Below, in pieces: positions 8,810 through 17,022 of a stretch of 64,000 nt of DNA (its first letter is position 1; every line of letters begins with the position of its first letter). The notes beneath the pieces are model-generated. The model was not told where the DNA came from. It worked only from the letters and a program-made list of their open reading frames with translations, and made no database searches. This DNA comes from Bacillota bacterium (lineage in GTDB: Bacteria > Bacillota > Clostridia > Lachnospirales > Anaerotignaceae). The stretch is from contig JAETUG010000007.1 in assembly GCA_021768705.1 (NCBI GenBank), forward strand, positions 1 through 64,000, read 5' to 3'. The position numbers and the translations under genes were made by a program.

Positions 8810-9334
8810 ATGTTTGAGTGTATTACAGAAACGACCTTCGATGAGATTTTTCCGCTGCTGGAGAGTGCTTTTCCGGAGAATGAACTGCGGGAAAAGGAAC
8901 GACAGAAGGCAATGCTGCAGAAAGCCTGCTATCGGCTTTACGGTGTGCGAAAGAATGGAAAATTTGCTGCGGTCTTTGCCGCATGGGAAATAGAGGATTT
9001 TTTATACATTGAGCATTTTGCAGTAAAAGAAGAATATCGCAATGGTGGTTACGGTGGAAAGCTTTTAGATGCTTTCCTGGCGGAAAAAGGCAAGCCAACG
9101 GTTCTGGAGGTAGAAGAACCTGAGGATGAACTGACCAGACGGCGTATCGGATTTTATGAGCGACATGGGTTTATGTTCAACGGATATCCTTATTTGCAGC
9201 CTCCCATGCGACAGGGACAGGACGTACTTCCGTTGAAATTGATGACAAAGCCCTCAGCGATCGACGAAGCGACCTATAAAAGATATAAAAGACTCATACA
9301 CAGGATTGTGTATCAATACGAAGGTGAGTTATGA
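8810..9334 (+). CDS. GNAT family N-acetyltransferase
   Basis: 174 residues. ATG 8810 has GGAGG (8796-8800) 9 bases upstream; longer upstream extensions lack support. The acetyl-CoA-binding motif is visible as YIEHFAVKEEYRNGGYGGKLLDAFL (R-x-x-G-x-G-G type), followed by TVLEVEEPED and RRIGFYERHGF, the usual beta-5/alpha-4 region. The fold transfers acetyl from acetyl-CoA to an amine; the substrate cannot be read from sequence. The stop overlaps the first codons of the glucokinase gene (ATGATGA), so the pair is translationally coupled. The gene diverges from the protease gene across about 140 bases. Confidence 0.88.
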   Translation: MFECITETTFDEIFPLLESAFPENELREKERQKAMLQKACYRLYGVRKNGKFAAVFAAWEIEDFLYIEHFAVKEEYRNGGYGGKLLDAFLAEKGKPTVLEVEEPEDELTRRRIGFYERHGFMFNGYPYLQPPMRQGQDVLPLKLMTKPSAIDEATYKRYKRLIHRIVYQYEGEL

Positions 9335-10275
9335 TGAAATATTGTTTTGGTATCGATATCGGCGGAACAACGGTAAAGATCGGGCTGGTCATGAAAGACG
9401 GCTCCATCTTCGCTAACTGGGAGATTCCTACCAGAAAAGACAATGATCCTACAGGACTTTTGCAGGATGTAAAAGCATCCCTGGAAAGCTGTCTGCAGGA
9501 AAAAAAGATCGCAAAGAAAGATATTCTGGGCATCGGCATGGCAGCACCCGGCCCCGTAACGGCGGATGGCGTGCTCCATGGTGCGGTGAATATCGGCTGG
9601 GGGGATGTGAACCTGGCGGAAGAGGCAGAACGCATCATCGGTATTTCTCCGGTGCGTATCGGCAATGATGCCCGTGTGGCGGCCTTGGGCGAAGCGGTCT
9701 ATGGCGCAGGCGCAGGGGCAAAAAGCATGCTGATGGTAACATTGGGTACCGGCGTTGGCGGCGGTGTTGTGCTGGATGGAAAAATCCTGATGGGCGACAG
9801 CGGCGTTGCCGGGGAAATCGGCCATATGACCATCGACCCTTACGAAAGGGATTCCTGTAACTGCGGCAAAAAAGGCTGTTTGGAGCAATACGCTTCTGCC
9901 ACAGGCATGGTGCGGATGGCGAAAAAATTCCTGGCGGAAAAGGATATGCCTTCTGTTCTGCGTCAGTGTGAAATCCTTTCTGCCAAAGACCTTTGGGATG
10001 CGGCAAAAGGCGGCGATGCCCTTGCGGAAGAGATCACAGATTTTGTCTGCGCCAGACTGGGCAGTGCCTTGGCCAATGCCATCTATATCGTAGATACAGA
10101 GCGGATCGTCATAGGCGGCGGTGTTTGTGCGGCAGGGCAGTTCCTGTTGGACAAGGTCGAAAAAGCATATCAGGCCAATGTTTTTGCCCACAGCAGAAAC
10201 AAAACCTTCGCACTGGCTAAGCTGGGCAATCATGCCGGCATCCAGGGGGCGGCTGCTTTGATCCTGCGGCAGTAA
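9331..10275 (+). CDS. glcK: ROK family glucokinase
   Basis: 314 residues; it phosphorylates glucose with ATP in the cytoplasm. Visible: N-terminal phosphate loop DIGGTTVKIG, GMAAPGPV, NDARVAALGEA with the catalytic Asp region, GTGVGGGVV, and the ROK zinc motif CNCGKKGCLE preceded by the GH of GHMTIDP, which supplies the His ligand. Length fits bacterial ROK glucokinases. AAGGTGAG at 9321-9328 is 2 bases from ATG 9331 and 5 from ATG 9334, so either start is possible. It overlaps the GNAT gene. Some ROK kinases prefer N-acetyl sugars; glucose is the most likely substrate here. Confidence 0.92.
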   Translation: MMKYCFGIDIGGTTVKIGLVMKDGSIFANWEIPTRKDNDPTGLLQDVKASLESCLQEKKIAKKDILGIGMAAPGPVTADGVLHGAVNIGWGDVNLAEEAERIIGISPVRIGNDARVAALGEAVYGAGAGAKSMLMVTLGTGVGGGVVLDGKILMGDSGVAGEIGHMTIDPYERDSCNCGKKGCLEQYASATGMVRMAKKFLAEKDMPSVLRQCEILSAKDLWDAAKGGDALAEEITDFVCARLGSALANAIYIVDTERIVIGGGVCAAGQFLLDKVEKAYQANVFAHSRNKTFALAKLGNHAGIQGAAALILRQ

Positions 10276-10496
10276 AATAATTTGTGGGAATAGTAAATAA
10301 AAATGGATTGGCGTTTTTGTGAAAAAAGCCAAAAACAAAAAATCAGTAAAAAATGCGCGCAAAAAAGAAGGAATGCGCAGACTTTTGGAGAATCTAAAGA
10401 GTAACAGGAGTTACCCACTTCATACTCCTGATCAATCATGAATAATCCAAAGGTATACCACCAGAAAATATCCAGATATAAAAGGGGGAGATTGCA

Positions 10497-10910
10497 ATGG
10501 TTAAAATTCTTGCAGGTGAAAAAGGTGAAGGTAAAACAAAGAAAATGATCGATATGGCTAACGCAGCCAGCAAAGAATCAAAAGGCAGCATCGTATTCGT
10601 AGACGATGACAACAGCCACATGTATGATCTGCACTACAGTGTGCGTTTCGTAGAAACACCCAAGTTCATTATGGAAGATCCACAGGTGTTCAGAGGTTTC
10701 GTGTGTGGTATCCTTTCTCAGAATAGCGATATTGAAACAATTTATATTGATGGATTGAACCATATTATGGACAGAATCAGCGACGCAGATTTCGTTTCCT
10801 TCATTCAGGAGCTGGATAAAACTTCCAAGGAAGCTGAAATGGACATGGTAATGATTATCAGCCGCAAAACGGATGCGCTTCCCGCAGAAGTACAGCAGTA
10901 CCTGATTTAA
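10497..10910 (+). CDS. Small orphan P-loop ATPase-like protein
   Basis: 137 residues, ATG 10497 after AAGGGGGAG. The N-terminus is a Walker A loop (LAGEKGEGKTKKMI), followed by a strand with acidic end (SIVFVDDDNSHM) and a Walker B-like strand (ETIYIDGLNHI), then MDMVMIISRK. This is the core of a RecA-like P-loop fold and is short for a motor ATPase. Similar Clostridia proteins are sometimes labelled PilT-like, but none of the PilT HIS or Asp boxes is visible, so I do not accept that name. It stands alone after a 221-base gap containing a short AGGAGT/ACTCCT repeat and is followed by a 22-bp perfect palindrome and a terminator. Role unknown. Confidence 0.82.
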   Translation: MVKILAGEKGEGKTKKMIDMANAASKESKGSIVFVDDDNSHMYDLHYSVRFVETPKFIMEDPQVFRGFVCGILSQNSDIETIYIDGLNHIMDRISDADFVSFIQELDKTSKEAEMDMVMIISRKTDALPAEVQQYLI

Positions 10911-10941
10911 TGGATAGACTCACATAAATCAGGAAAAGTCG

Positions 10942-10963
10942 ATATTTAAAATATTTTAAATAT
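10942..10963. repeat. 22-bp perfect AT palindrome
   Basis: Perfect dyad centred between 10952 and 10953, all A/T, between the orphan P-loop gene and its terminator. It could be a protein-binding dyad or part of the 3' UTR hairpin; no partner gene is evident. Confidence 0.8.
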
Positions 10964-10983
10964 AGGAAAACAAGAAAGAAATG

Positions 10984-11021
10984 AAAGACCGAAAGGAAAA
11001 TATCCTTTTGGTCTTTTTTTT
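10984..11021 (+). terminator. Terminator after the P-loop gene
   Basis: Stem AAAGACCGAAAGGA/TCCTTTTGGTCTTT (one mismatch) with a 6-nt loop and a run of eight T. Confidence 0.9.
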
Positions 11022-11115
11022 GTGAAACTACTGCTTGCAAGAGATGATGTAGGACAAAAAAGAATATTTTCTTCTGAAATTGTTGTATAATTTGAAGAAC
11101 AGAACAGGATTTGCC

Positions 11116-11145
11116 TTTACTTTTGGGTTTTCTTTGTGCTAAAAT
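11116..11145 (+). promoter_or_regulatory. Promoter of the CoA-transferase gene
   Basis: TTTACT, 18-bp spacer, TAAAAT with TGC immediately before it (extended -10). A second TATAAT near 11084-11089 lacks a good -35. This leaves a leader of roughly 100 bases before ATG 11250. Confidence 0.5.
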
Positions 11146-11249
11146 ACTTTTAATAGTTCGTATTTTGTATGCACAGAATATAAAAAGATAAAATTCTTTT
11201 GCGTTTTCAATGAAAAAAATGGAAAGAAATGAGAAAGGTGAGAGAGAAC

Positions 11250-12557
11250 ATGAACAGATTTCAGGAAATGTATCGTGCAAAACTGAAAACACCCGAAGAA
11301 GTTGCAATGTATGTAAAATCCGGTGACATCTGCGCCTGCCCCACAGGCTTGGAAGACCCCGAGACCATCTGTGCCGCTGTTGGCGAAAGAGCCAGAAAGG
11401 GCGAGATCACAGGGGTAGAACATCATGCCATTTTGTCCGTAAAGGGCGGCGCATTTATGAACCCTGAACTGAAGGGCAGATATGACTACGTATCCTGGTT
11501 TACAGGCGGCGCAGGCAGAAAAGCAGTACAGCAGGGTATCTATACTTATGTACCCAACAACTACAGCACAGCTCCCGGCTATTGGAGAGACTGTATGCCC
11601 AGACTGGATGTATTCTATGCAGAGGTTTCTCCTATGGATAAGCACGGCTACTTCACATGCGGCATGTCTGCGGCAGAAGTACCTGTGATGAAAGACAAAG
11701 CATCCATCATCCTGCTGGAAGTAAACGAAAAAATGCCCCGTGTGATGGGGAATAACCTGATTCACATTTCTGAAGTTACTGCCCTGTGCGAATCTTCCCA
11801 TGAACTGCTGACACTGCCCGAAGCACCTCTGACAGATACAGATAAGAAGATCGGTCAGATGATCGCTGACGAAGTTCCCAACGGCGCAACACTGCAGCTG
11901 GGCATCGGCGGCGTTCCCAATGCAGTTGGCGTGCTGCTGCGTGACAAAAAGGATCTGGGGATCCATACAGAAATGTTCACAGACAGTATGGTAGACCTGA
12001 TTGAATGTGGTGCGGTAACCAACATGAAAAAGCCCATCAATGTGGGTAAGACCGTTGCGACACTGGCTTGGGGTACCAAGAAAATGTATGACTACATGGA
12101 TGATAACCCCGCTTTCGAAATGCATCCTGTAGACTACACAAACAACCCTTATGTGATCGGTCAGCATGATAACTTCATCTCTGTAAACGCTTGTGTGGAA
12201 ATCGACCTGTTTGGTCAGGTTTGTGCAGAAAGCCTTGGCACAACACACTACAGCGGTTCCGGCGGTCAGGTAGACTTCGTGCGTGGCGCAAACCTGTCTA
12301 AGGGCGGCAAGGGCTTCATCGCTATGACTTCCACAGCGAAAAATGGTACGATTTCCAAGATCAAACCCGTTCTGACACCCGGCTCCATCGTAACAACACC
12401 TAAAAACGAAGTGGATTTCCTGGTAACAGAAAACAATATCGTTCGCCTGAAAGGCCGTACAGCCAGCGACAGAGCAAAAATGATCATCTCCTTGGCTGCG
12501 CCTGAATTCAGAGAAGAACTGACATACGAAGCAAAGAAAATGAACCTCATCATCTGA
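11250..12557 (+). CDS. Acetyl-CoA hydrolase/transferase family CoA-transferase (butyryl-CoA or 4-hydroxybutyrate type)
   Basis: 435 residues from ATG 11250, which follows AAAGGTGAGAGAG; an upstream ATG at 11229 lies too close to any ribosome site. The enzyme moves CoA between acyl-CoA and acetate through a glutamyl-CoA thioester. The expected catalytic Glu is in GIHTEMF (Glu241), matching the position near 238 known for 4-hydroxybutyrate CoA-transferase. Also visible are the glycine loops LGIGGVPNAVG and YSGSGGQVDFVRGA. The gene is monocistronic, with its own promoter and terminator, and uses a narrow set of codons (ACA, GCA, CTG, GGC) like the ribosomal genes here, suggesting high expression in fermentation. 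Substrate is not resolvable: butyryl-, propionyl- and 4-hydroxybutyryl-CoA are all plausible. Confidence 0.88.
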   Translation: MNRFQEMYRAKLKTPEEVAMYVKSGDICACPTGLEDPETICAAVGERARKGEITGVEHHAILSVKGGAFMNPELKGRYDYVSWFTGGAGRKAVQQGIYTYVPNNYSTAPGYWRDCMPRLDVFYAEVSPMDKHGYFTCGMSAAEVPVMKDKASIILLEVNEKMPRVMGNNLIHISEVTALCESSHELLTLPEAPLTDTDKKIGQMIADEVPNGATLQLGIGGVPNAVGVLLRDKKDLGIHTEMFTDSMVDLIECGAVTNMKKPINVGKTVATLAWGTKKMYDYMDDNPAFEMHPVDYTNNPYVIGQHDNFISVNACVEIDLFGQVCAESLGTTHYSGSGGQVDFVRGANLSKGGKGFIAMTSTAKNGTISKIKPVLTPGSIVTTPKNEVDFLVTENNIVRLKGRTASDRAKMIISLAAPEFREELTYEAKKMNLII

Positions 12558-12564
12558 TGAACGA

Positions 12565-12593
12565 AAGCCCCGTTTTGACAACGGGGCTTTTTT
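12565..12593 (+). terminator. Terminator of the CoA-transferase gene
   Basis: Stem AAGCCCCGTT/AACGGGGCTT, loop TTGAC, run of T. Confidence 0.92.
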
Positions 12594-12716
12594 ATCTGAA
12601 AATATTGTGCTTATGGGATATTTGTGTTATTTTGATAAAAGAAAAATGCCACAAGAAAGATGCCCTTGGGCAGGAGTTTGCAGGCGATGCCCTGGGAGAA
12701 AAAGGAGGAATTTGCA

Positions 12717-13160
12717 GTGAGAGTCAGCTGGGATGAATATTTTATGCAGATTGCGGAGATCGTAAAGACCCGTTCTACCTGCCTGCGCAGACAGGTGGGG
12801 GCAGTTATCGTAAAGGATAACCGCATCATTACCACAGGGTACAACGGTGCGCCCTCCGGCTTGAAGCACTGTACAGAGATTGGCGGATGTGAACGGCAGC
12901 GGCTGAATATCCCCTCCGGACAGCGGCATGAACTTTGCCGTGCGCTGCACGCAGAGCAGAACGCCATCATCCAGGCGGCGAAGATCGGCGTCAGCACAGA
13001 GGGTGCCACGATCTATATCACCCTGCAGCCCTGTGTCATCTGTGCCAAGATGCTGGTGAATGCAGGCATCACCCGTATCGTACATAAGGGGGAATATCCT
13101 GATGAACTTTCCAGAGCGATTTTGGAAGAAGCAGGCATTGAAGTTGTTGCTATGGATTGA
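12717..13160 (+). CDS. comEB: dCMP deaminase (ComEB type)
   Basis: 147 residues. The start is GTG 12717, 8 bases after AAAGGAGG (12701-12708); in-frame codons upstream lack a site. It deaminates dCMP to dUMP, feeding dTMP synthesis. The cytidine-deaminase zinc motifs are clear: HAEQNAI (His ligand and catalytic Glu) and PCVICAKM (two Cys ligands). The [17 protein letters not shown] insertion, typical of dCMP deaminases of this branch, probably binds a second zinc. [26 protein letters not shown] is the family N-terminal block. A weak TTGTGC-17-TATTTT promoter may lie at 12605-12633. Confidence 0.92.
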   Translation: MRVSWDEYFMQIAEIVKTRSTCLRRQVGAVIVKDNRIITTGYNGAPSGLKHCTEIGGCERQRLNIPSGQRHELCRALHAEQNAIIQAAKIGVSTEGATIYITLQPCVICAKMLVNAGITRIVHKGEYPDELSRAILEEAGIEVVAMD

Positions 13161-13180
13161 TTTTTCGGGAAAATACCCAT

Positions 13181-13210
13181 TTGCATTATGAATGTAAGAC
13201 ATGATAAAAT
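13181..13210 (+). promoter_or_regulatory. Promoter of the carD-like gene
   Basis: TTGCAT, 18-bp spacer, TAAAAT, followed by a leader of about 95 bases before ATG 13310. Confidence 0.55.
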
Positions 13211-13309
13211 AGAAGTGTAGCGTATGGTTGGAAAAGGAAAGTCTCCAAGGTGTGCTGCACTTTTCTTTATGATGCAGATGGATCAAAGGTGATATAGGAG
13301 GGGAGCACG

Positions 13310-13822
13310 ATGTTTCAAAAGGGTGAGTATGTAATTTACGGAAATAACGGCATTTGCCGCATCGAGGAGATTGGTATTCCGGTCGGCACGCCTATGGGAC
13401 GCAGCGGGAAAGAATATTATACACTGGCTCCCGTTTTTGGCTCGGGCACCATCTATGCGCCGTTGGATACAAAGGTATTTATGCGTCCTATTTTGACAAA
13501 AGACCAGGCGGAACAGCTCATTGAACAGATTCCTGAAATTCGGGAAGAGGACTTTGAAGGGCAGGATGTTCGTGCCTTGAGCGAGAAATACAAGGGGTGT
13601 CTGGATACCCATCAGTGTGAAGACCTGGTGAAGCTGATCAAGACGGTCTATATGAAGGGAAAATCCATGGTGGAAAATGGGAAAAAGCTGGCAAAAACGG
13701 AACAGGAATATGGCAAGCTGGCAAAGGAATTGCTCCATCGGGAATTTTCCATGGCACTGGAACTTCCTTATGAAGAAGTGGAAGGATATATTATAGATAA
13801 GCTAAAAGCATTGCAGAAATGA
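13310..13822 (+). CDS. CarD/CdnL-family RNA polymerase-binding regulator
   Basis: 170 residues from ATG 13310 after TAGGAGGGG. The N-terminal CarD_CdnL_TRCF domain (about 1-60: GEYVIYGNNGICRIEEIG, KEYYTLAPVFGSGTIYAPLD) is the Tudor-like fold that binds the beta subunit of RNA polymerase. The helical C-terminal half (about 70-165, KxxYMKGKSMVENGKKLAKTEQEYGKLAKELLHREFSMAL) matches the domain that contacts the upstream edge of the transcription bubble. Family members stabilise open complexes, often at rRNA promoters. The gene is monocistronic, with its own promoter and terminator. Confidence 0.9.
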   Translation: MFQKGEYVIYGNNGICRIEEIGIPVGTPMGRSGKEYYTLAPVFGSGTIYAPLDTKVFMRPILTKDQAEQLIEQIPEIREEDFEGQDVRALSEKYKGCLDTHQCEDLVKLIKTVYMKGKSMVENGKKLAKTEQEYGKLAKELLHREFSMALELPYEEVEGYIIDKLKALQK

Positions 13823-13824
13823 GG

Positions 13825-13858
13825 AAAAGCCGCGGATGGAAGGATCCGGGGCTTTTTC
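13825..13858 (+). terminator. Terminator after the carD-like gene
   Basis: Stem AAAGCC-CGGAT/ATCCG-GGCTTT (one internal G-G mismatch) followed by five T. Confidence 0.85.
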
Positions 13859-13897
13859 AATATGAGAAAGGAAATACAAAAATATGTTCGTGTTCGC

Positions 13898-13926
13898 TTG
13901 CCCTTTTATGGTTCATTCGATATAAT
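13898..13926 (+). promoter_or_regulatory. Promoter of ruvAB
   Basis: TTGCCC, 17-bp spacer, TATAAT, 42 bases before the ruvA ATG. Confidence 0.65.
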
Positions 13927-13967
13927 GAAAAAGATATGATACAAAGAATTGGAAATGGAGAAGAAGC

Positions 13968-14570
13968 ATGATCGCATATATCAATGGCACGCTGGAACGG
14001 CGGGCAGAAAGCTACATCATCATAGAAACAGGGGGCATCGGTTATCAGATTTTTGTTTCCCCTGCCACATTGGCGAAATTGCCCCGGACCGGTGAAAGGG
14101 TGAAGGTGTTCACCTATTTCAGCGTGAAGGAGGACGGCGTTTCTTTATATGGCTTTGCCAGCGCAGAGGAACAGGAAATGTTCCATAAGCTGCTGACAGT
14201 CAGCGGCGTTGGGCCCAAAGGGGCTTTAGGGTTTCTTTCCCAGCTGACGCCGCAGGAGATCATCCTGGCGATCATTTCCGAGGATGTAAAGACCCTTTCC
14301 AAGGCACCGGGGGTGGGCAGAAAGACAGCCCAGCGGGTGATTTTGGAATTGAAGGATAAATTCAAGACAGAGGATGCCCTTTCCCTGGGCGAGGAAGTAC
14401 AGGGAATTGTGGAAACTTCCGTGGGCGGCGATGCAAAATTCGAAGCCATCGATGCCATGACGGCATTGGGCTACAGCCGCAGCGAAGCAGCCAGGGCGGT
14501 CAATGCTGTGGCGGCAGAAGGCATGTCTACAGAAGATATTTTGAAGGCGGCATTGAAAAAAATGATATAA
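13968..14570 (+). CDS. ruvA: Holliday junction branch migration protein RuvA
   Basis: 200 residues. RuvA tetramers bind the four-way junction and load RuvB hexamers for branch migration during recombinational repair. Order seen: N-terminal OB-fold (MIAYINGTLERRAESYIIIETGGIGYQI); tandem helix-hairpin-helix motifs near 70-130 (LLTVSGVGPKGALGFLS and LSKAPGVGRKTAQRVILELKDK); and the C-terminal RuvB-binding three-helix domain (AIDAMTALGYSRSEAARAV). Length is normal. It is the first gene of ruvAB, 85 bases before ruvB. No ruvC is present, as usual for Bacillota, which use RecU. Confidence 0.96.
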   Translation: MIAYINGTLERRAESYIIIETGGIGYQIFVSPATLAKLPRTGERVKVFTYFSVKEDGVSLYGFASAEEQEMFHKLLTVSGVGPKGALGFLSQLTPQEIILAIISEDVKTLSKAPGVGRKTAQRVILELKDKFKTEDALSLGEEVQGIVETSVGGDAKFEAIDAMTALGYSRSEAARAVNAVAAEGMSTEDILKAALKKMI

Positions 14571-14655
14571 GCAAAAAAGGAAGCGACAACGAAGTTGATA
14601 TTTCTTTTTTGCGAAATGATATTTTCGGATAACAAAGAAAAAGCAGGTGTTTCAT

Positions 14656-15660
14656 TTGGAAAACAGACGGATTTTGACTACCGGTTTGCGGGAAGAGGAC
14701 CGTGAGCTGGAGCCGAAACTGCGTCCTGCCACGTTGGAAACATATATTGGGCAGGAAAGTGTAAAAGAGAATATGCGGGTGTTCATTGAGGCGGCAAAGC
14801 AGCGGAAGGAAGCCTTGGATCATGTGCTTTTGTATGGTCCTCCCGGGCTGGGAAAAACCACCCTGTCCAATATCATCGCCCATGAGATGGGGGTAAACAT
14901 CAAGACCACATCTGGCCCTGCCATCGAGCGTCCCGGGGATATGGCGGCGGTGTTGAACAGCCTGAATGAAGGAGATATCCTTTTCATTGATGAAATTCAC
15001 AGACTGAACCGTATGATCGAGGAAATCTTGTATCCCGCCATGGAGGATTTTGTGATCGATATTATGATCGGCAAAGGCCCTGGGGCTCGTTCTGTGCGTC
15101 TGGATTTGCCGAAGTTTACTCTGATCGGTGCCACAACCAGAATTGGTCTGTTGACGGCACCGTTGCGGGACAGATTCGGTGTGGTGCAGCGATTGGAGCC
15201 TTATAATGTGGAGAATCTAAAAATTATCATCAAACGCTCAGCGGAGGTGCTGCAGGTGGAGATCGACGACAGCGGTGCGGAAGAGATCGCCCGCCGTTCC
15301 AGAGGGACGCCCAGACTGGCAAACCGTATGCTGAAACGGGTCCGTGACTTCGCTCAGGTACGCTATGACGGTGTCATCACGGGGGAAGTGGCACGATTTG
15401 CTTTGGATCTGTTAGATGTGGATAAGATGGGCTTAGACCAGACAGACCGAAAGATGCTGCTGACCATGATCGAGAAATTTGGCGGCAGACCTGTGGGGCT
15501 GGATACCCTGGCGGCCTCCATCAATGAAGAATCCGACACCATTGAGGATGTTTATGAGCCTTATCTGCTGCAGCTGGGCTATATCCAGCGTACCCCCAGA
15601 GGGCGTATCGTCACCAAGCTGGGCTATGAACATTTTGGGATGCAGCCGCCGGAGGCATGA
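14656..15660 (+). CDS. ruvB: Holliday junction branch migration ATPase RuvB
   Basis: 334 residues. I take TTG 14656 as start because AGGTG lies 6 bases upstream and the family begins at this point ([16 protein letters not shown]); GTG 14647 is the alternative. AAA+ motor: Walker [10 protein letters not shown], Walker [10 protein letters not shown], sensor 1 LIGATTR, Arg finger region APLRDRFG, sensor 2 [17 protein letters not shown], and a winged-helix C-terminus ending [18 protein letters not shown]. It drives DNA through the RuvA-bound junction. A small unknown gene follows 31 bases after the stop. Confidence 0.96.
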   Translation: MENRRILTTGLREEDRELEPKLRPATLETYIGQESVKENMRVFIEAAKQRKEALDHVLLYGPPGLGKTTLSNIIAHEMGVNIKTTSGPAIERPGDMAAVLNSLNEGDILFIDEIHRLNRMIEEILYPAMEDFVIDIMIGKGPGARSVRLDLPKFTLIGATTRIGLLTAPLRDRFGVVQRLEPYNVENLKIIIKRSAEVLQVEIDDSGAEEIARRSRGTPRLANRMLKRVRDFAQVRYDGVITGEVARFALDLLDVDKMGLDQTDRKMLLTMIEKFGGRPVGLDTLAASINEESDTIEDVYEPYLLQLGYIQRTPRGRIVTKLGYEHFGMQPPEA

Positions 15661-15691
15661 TGCAGCCCGAAGCATGAAAGGAGAAATGAGC

Positions 15692-15955
15692 ATGAAGCTG
15701 AACATAGACGAAGTGATCGAAAACGTGAGAGACGAACTCCTTTGCTATGAGGATGCGGAACAGACCGCCGCAAGATGGGAAAAGGAATTTAAGGAATGGG
15801 TGGAAAAAAATAAGGGGAAAAAGAAAGACATCGTTGTGGATAAGGGCGGCGTTTCTCTGAAGATCAAGGATGAGGAAGAAATCTTTGAAATTGCCGATTC
15901 CTATATGGATGCCATCATCGAAGGCAGCGTGAAGCAGTATTGGGAGAAATTTTAA
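15692..15955 (+). CDS. Small charged protein of unknown function
   Basis: 87 residues. AAAGGAG (15677-15683) is 8 bases from ATG 15692 but only 2 from ATG 15686, so 15692 is preferred. The protein is rich in Glu and Lys, predicted mostly helical (KLNIDEVIENVRDELLCYEDAEQTAARWEKEFKEWV), with a Lys-rich turn and a C-terminal helix ending YWEKF. No signal or membrane segment is seen. It is probably co-transcribed with ruvAB (31-base gap) and followed by a terminator, so it may be a minor partner in repair, but nothing in the sequence shows that. Confidence 0.75.
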   Translation: MKLNIDEVIENVRDELLCYEDAEQTAARWEKEFKEWVEKNKGKKKDIVVDKGGVSLKIKDEEEIFEIADSYMDAIIEGSVKQYWEKF

Positions 15956-15998
15956 GGAGCATAAATAAAAAGCGGATGATAAAAAATCTGATGGTGAG

Positions 15999-16027
15999 AG
16001 GTGTCGATAAAATCGGCACCTTTTTTT
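15999..16027 (+). terminator. Terminator of the ruvAB operon
   Basis: Stem AGGTGTCGAT/ATCGGCACCT (one G-T pair), loop AAA, seven T. Confidence 0.9.
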
Positions 16028-16082
16028 GATGATGGGATTCTTTTGAAATTACTAAGACTTTTTTAAGAATTGGGGGTAGTGG

Positions 16083-16111
16083 TTGCGCAGAAATATTCTC
16101 TCTGCTATGAT
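16083..16111 (+). promoter_or_regulatory. Promoter of the DUF975 gene
   Basis: TTGCGC, 17-bp spacer, TATGAT. Its position rules out an in-frame start at 16083 and supports ATG 16152. Confidence 0.55.
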
Positions 16112-16151
16112 AAAACAGAAGAATGAAAGTTTCGGAAAAGGGGGAATTGTG

Positions 16152-16916
16152 ATGAAATGTGCAGCGGATTTTAGACGGATCGCCAGAGAAGCCCTGAGAG
16201 GAAAATGGAAAATCGCCGTATTGGCAGGCTTTGTGGCACTGCTGTTGGGCGGAGTCGTATGGGAAGGAACGCCGGAGATCAATTTTCAGTTTAATGACGG
16301 GAGTATTCGGGCACAGATGGATATTTTGGGTCAGAATGTTGATTTGATGCAAATTTTGCAGAGTGACAGCCCCCGTGCCCTTTGGGGAGTTGTCCTGATG
16401 TATTTTTCTGTGGTGGCGATCCTTGTTGCCATCGTACAGTTTGTGTTGGGCTGTATCGTGACGGTGGGCTATGCCTGCTTCAATTTGGAGCTGGTGGATG
16501 GAGAAGAATTGACCATCGGCACCCTGTTCCAATATTTTCCCCAATGGAAAACAATGGTGATCGCCGGATTATTGCAGACGCTGTATATTTTTCTTTGGAC
16601 GCTGTTGTTTATCATCCCGGGAATCATCGCAGCCTATCGCTATGCCATGACCAGCTATATTCTGGCGGAAAACCCGGAGATGAAAGCCGGCGAAGCCATC
16701 GACCGTTCCAAGGAACTGATGATGGGAAATAAATGGCGGTTATTCTGTCTGCATTTTAGCTTCATTGGTTGGGGGTTCCTGTGTATGCTTACAATGGGGA
16801 TTGGGAACCTTTGGCTGACACCTTATATGGAAGCGGCTACGGCGGCGTTTTATCGGGATATCACTGCACCTTTGGCGGATGAAGAGATGACTATGTTGTC
16901 TGCTGCGGAGGCATAA
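16152..16916 (+). CDS. DUF975 family membrane protein
   Basis: 254 residues from ATG 16152, 6 bases after AAGGGGGA; GTG 16149 is also possible. The DUF975 pattern is clear: N-terminal DFRRIAREALRGKWKIAVLAGFV, then a soluble loop, a pair of long hydrophobic helices near 75-115, and the signature block PGIIAAYRYAMTSYILAENPEM followed by AIDRSKELMMGNKWRLFCLHFSFIGW. Four to six transmembrane segments are likely. The family has no proven biochemical role. The gene is single, with its own promoter and a strong downstream terminator shared with addB. Confidence 0.9.
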   Translation: MKCAADFRRIAREALRGKWKIAVLAGFVALLLGGVVWEGTPEINFQFNDGSIRAQMDILGQNVDLMQILQSDSPRALWGVVLMYFSVVAILVAIVQFVLGCIVTVGYACFNLELVDGEELTIGTLFQYFPQWKTMVIAGLLQTLYIFLWTLLFIIPGIIAAYRYAMTSYILAENPEMKAGEAIDRSKELMMGNKWRLFCLHFSFIGWGFLCMLTMGIGNLWLTPYMEAATAAFYRDITAPLADEEMTMLSAAEA

Positions 16917-16972
16917 AAGCACATCTCGTAAGGATGCAAAAAGAAACAGAAAAAGATTTGAAATCAAAAGAA

Positions 16973-17015
16973 ACCCGTCCCTTGGGAGAGAATCCCATGA
17001 GGACGGGCTTTTTTA
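16973..17015 (+). terminator. Bidirectional terminator between the DUF975 gene and addB
   Basis: Outer stem CCCGTCC/GGACGGG with an inner GGGA/TCCC hairpin; T run on the plus side and A run on the other, so it can stop both converging transcripts. Confidence 0.82.
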
Positions 17016-17022
17016 TGCTCAT

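Noticed and set aside
9635-10006. Minus-strand frame opposite glcK rich in Arg and Pro
   Set aside because: It is the shadow of the ROK gene, with no ribosome site or family match.
10311-10336. TTGGC...GCCAA hairpin after glcK as terminator
   Set aside because: No T run follows on the plus strand, and only a weak, displaced one on the minus strand.
10497-10910. Label as PilT twitching motility ATPase
   Set aside because: It is too short and lacks the PilT Asp and His boxes; only a generic P-loop is visible.
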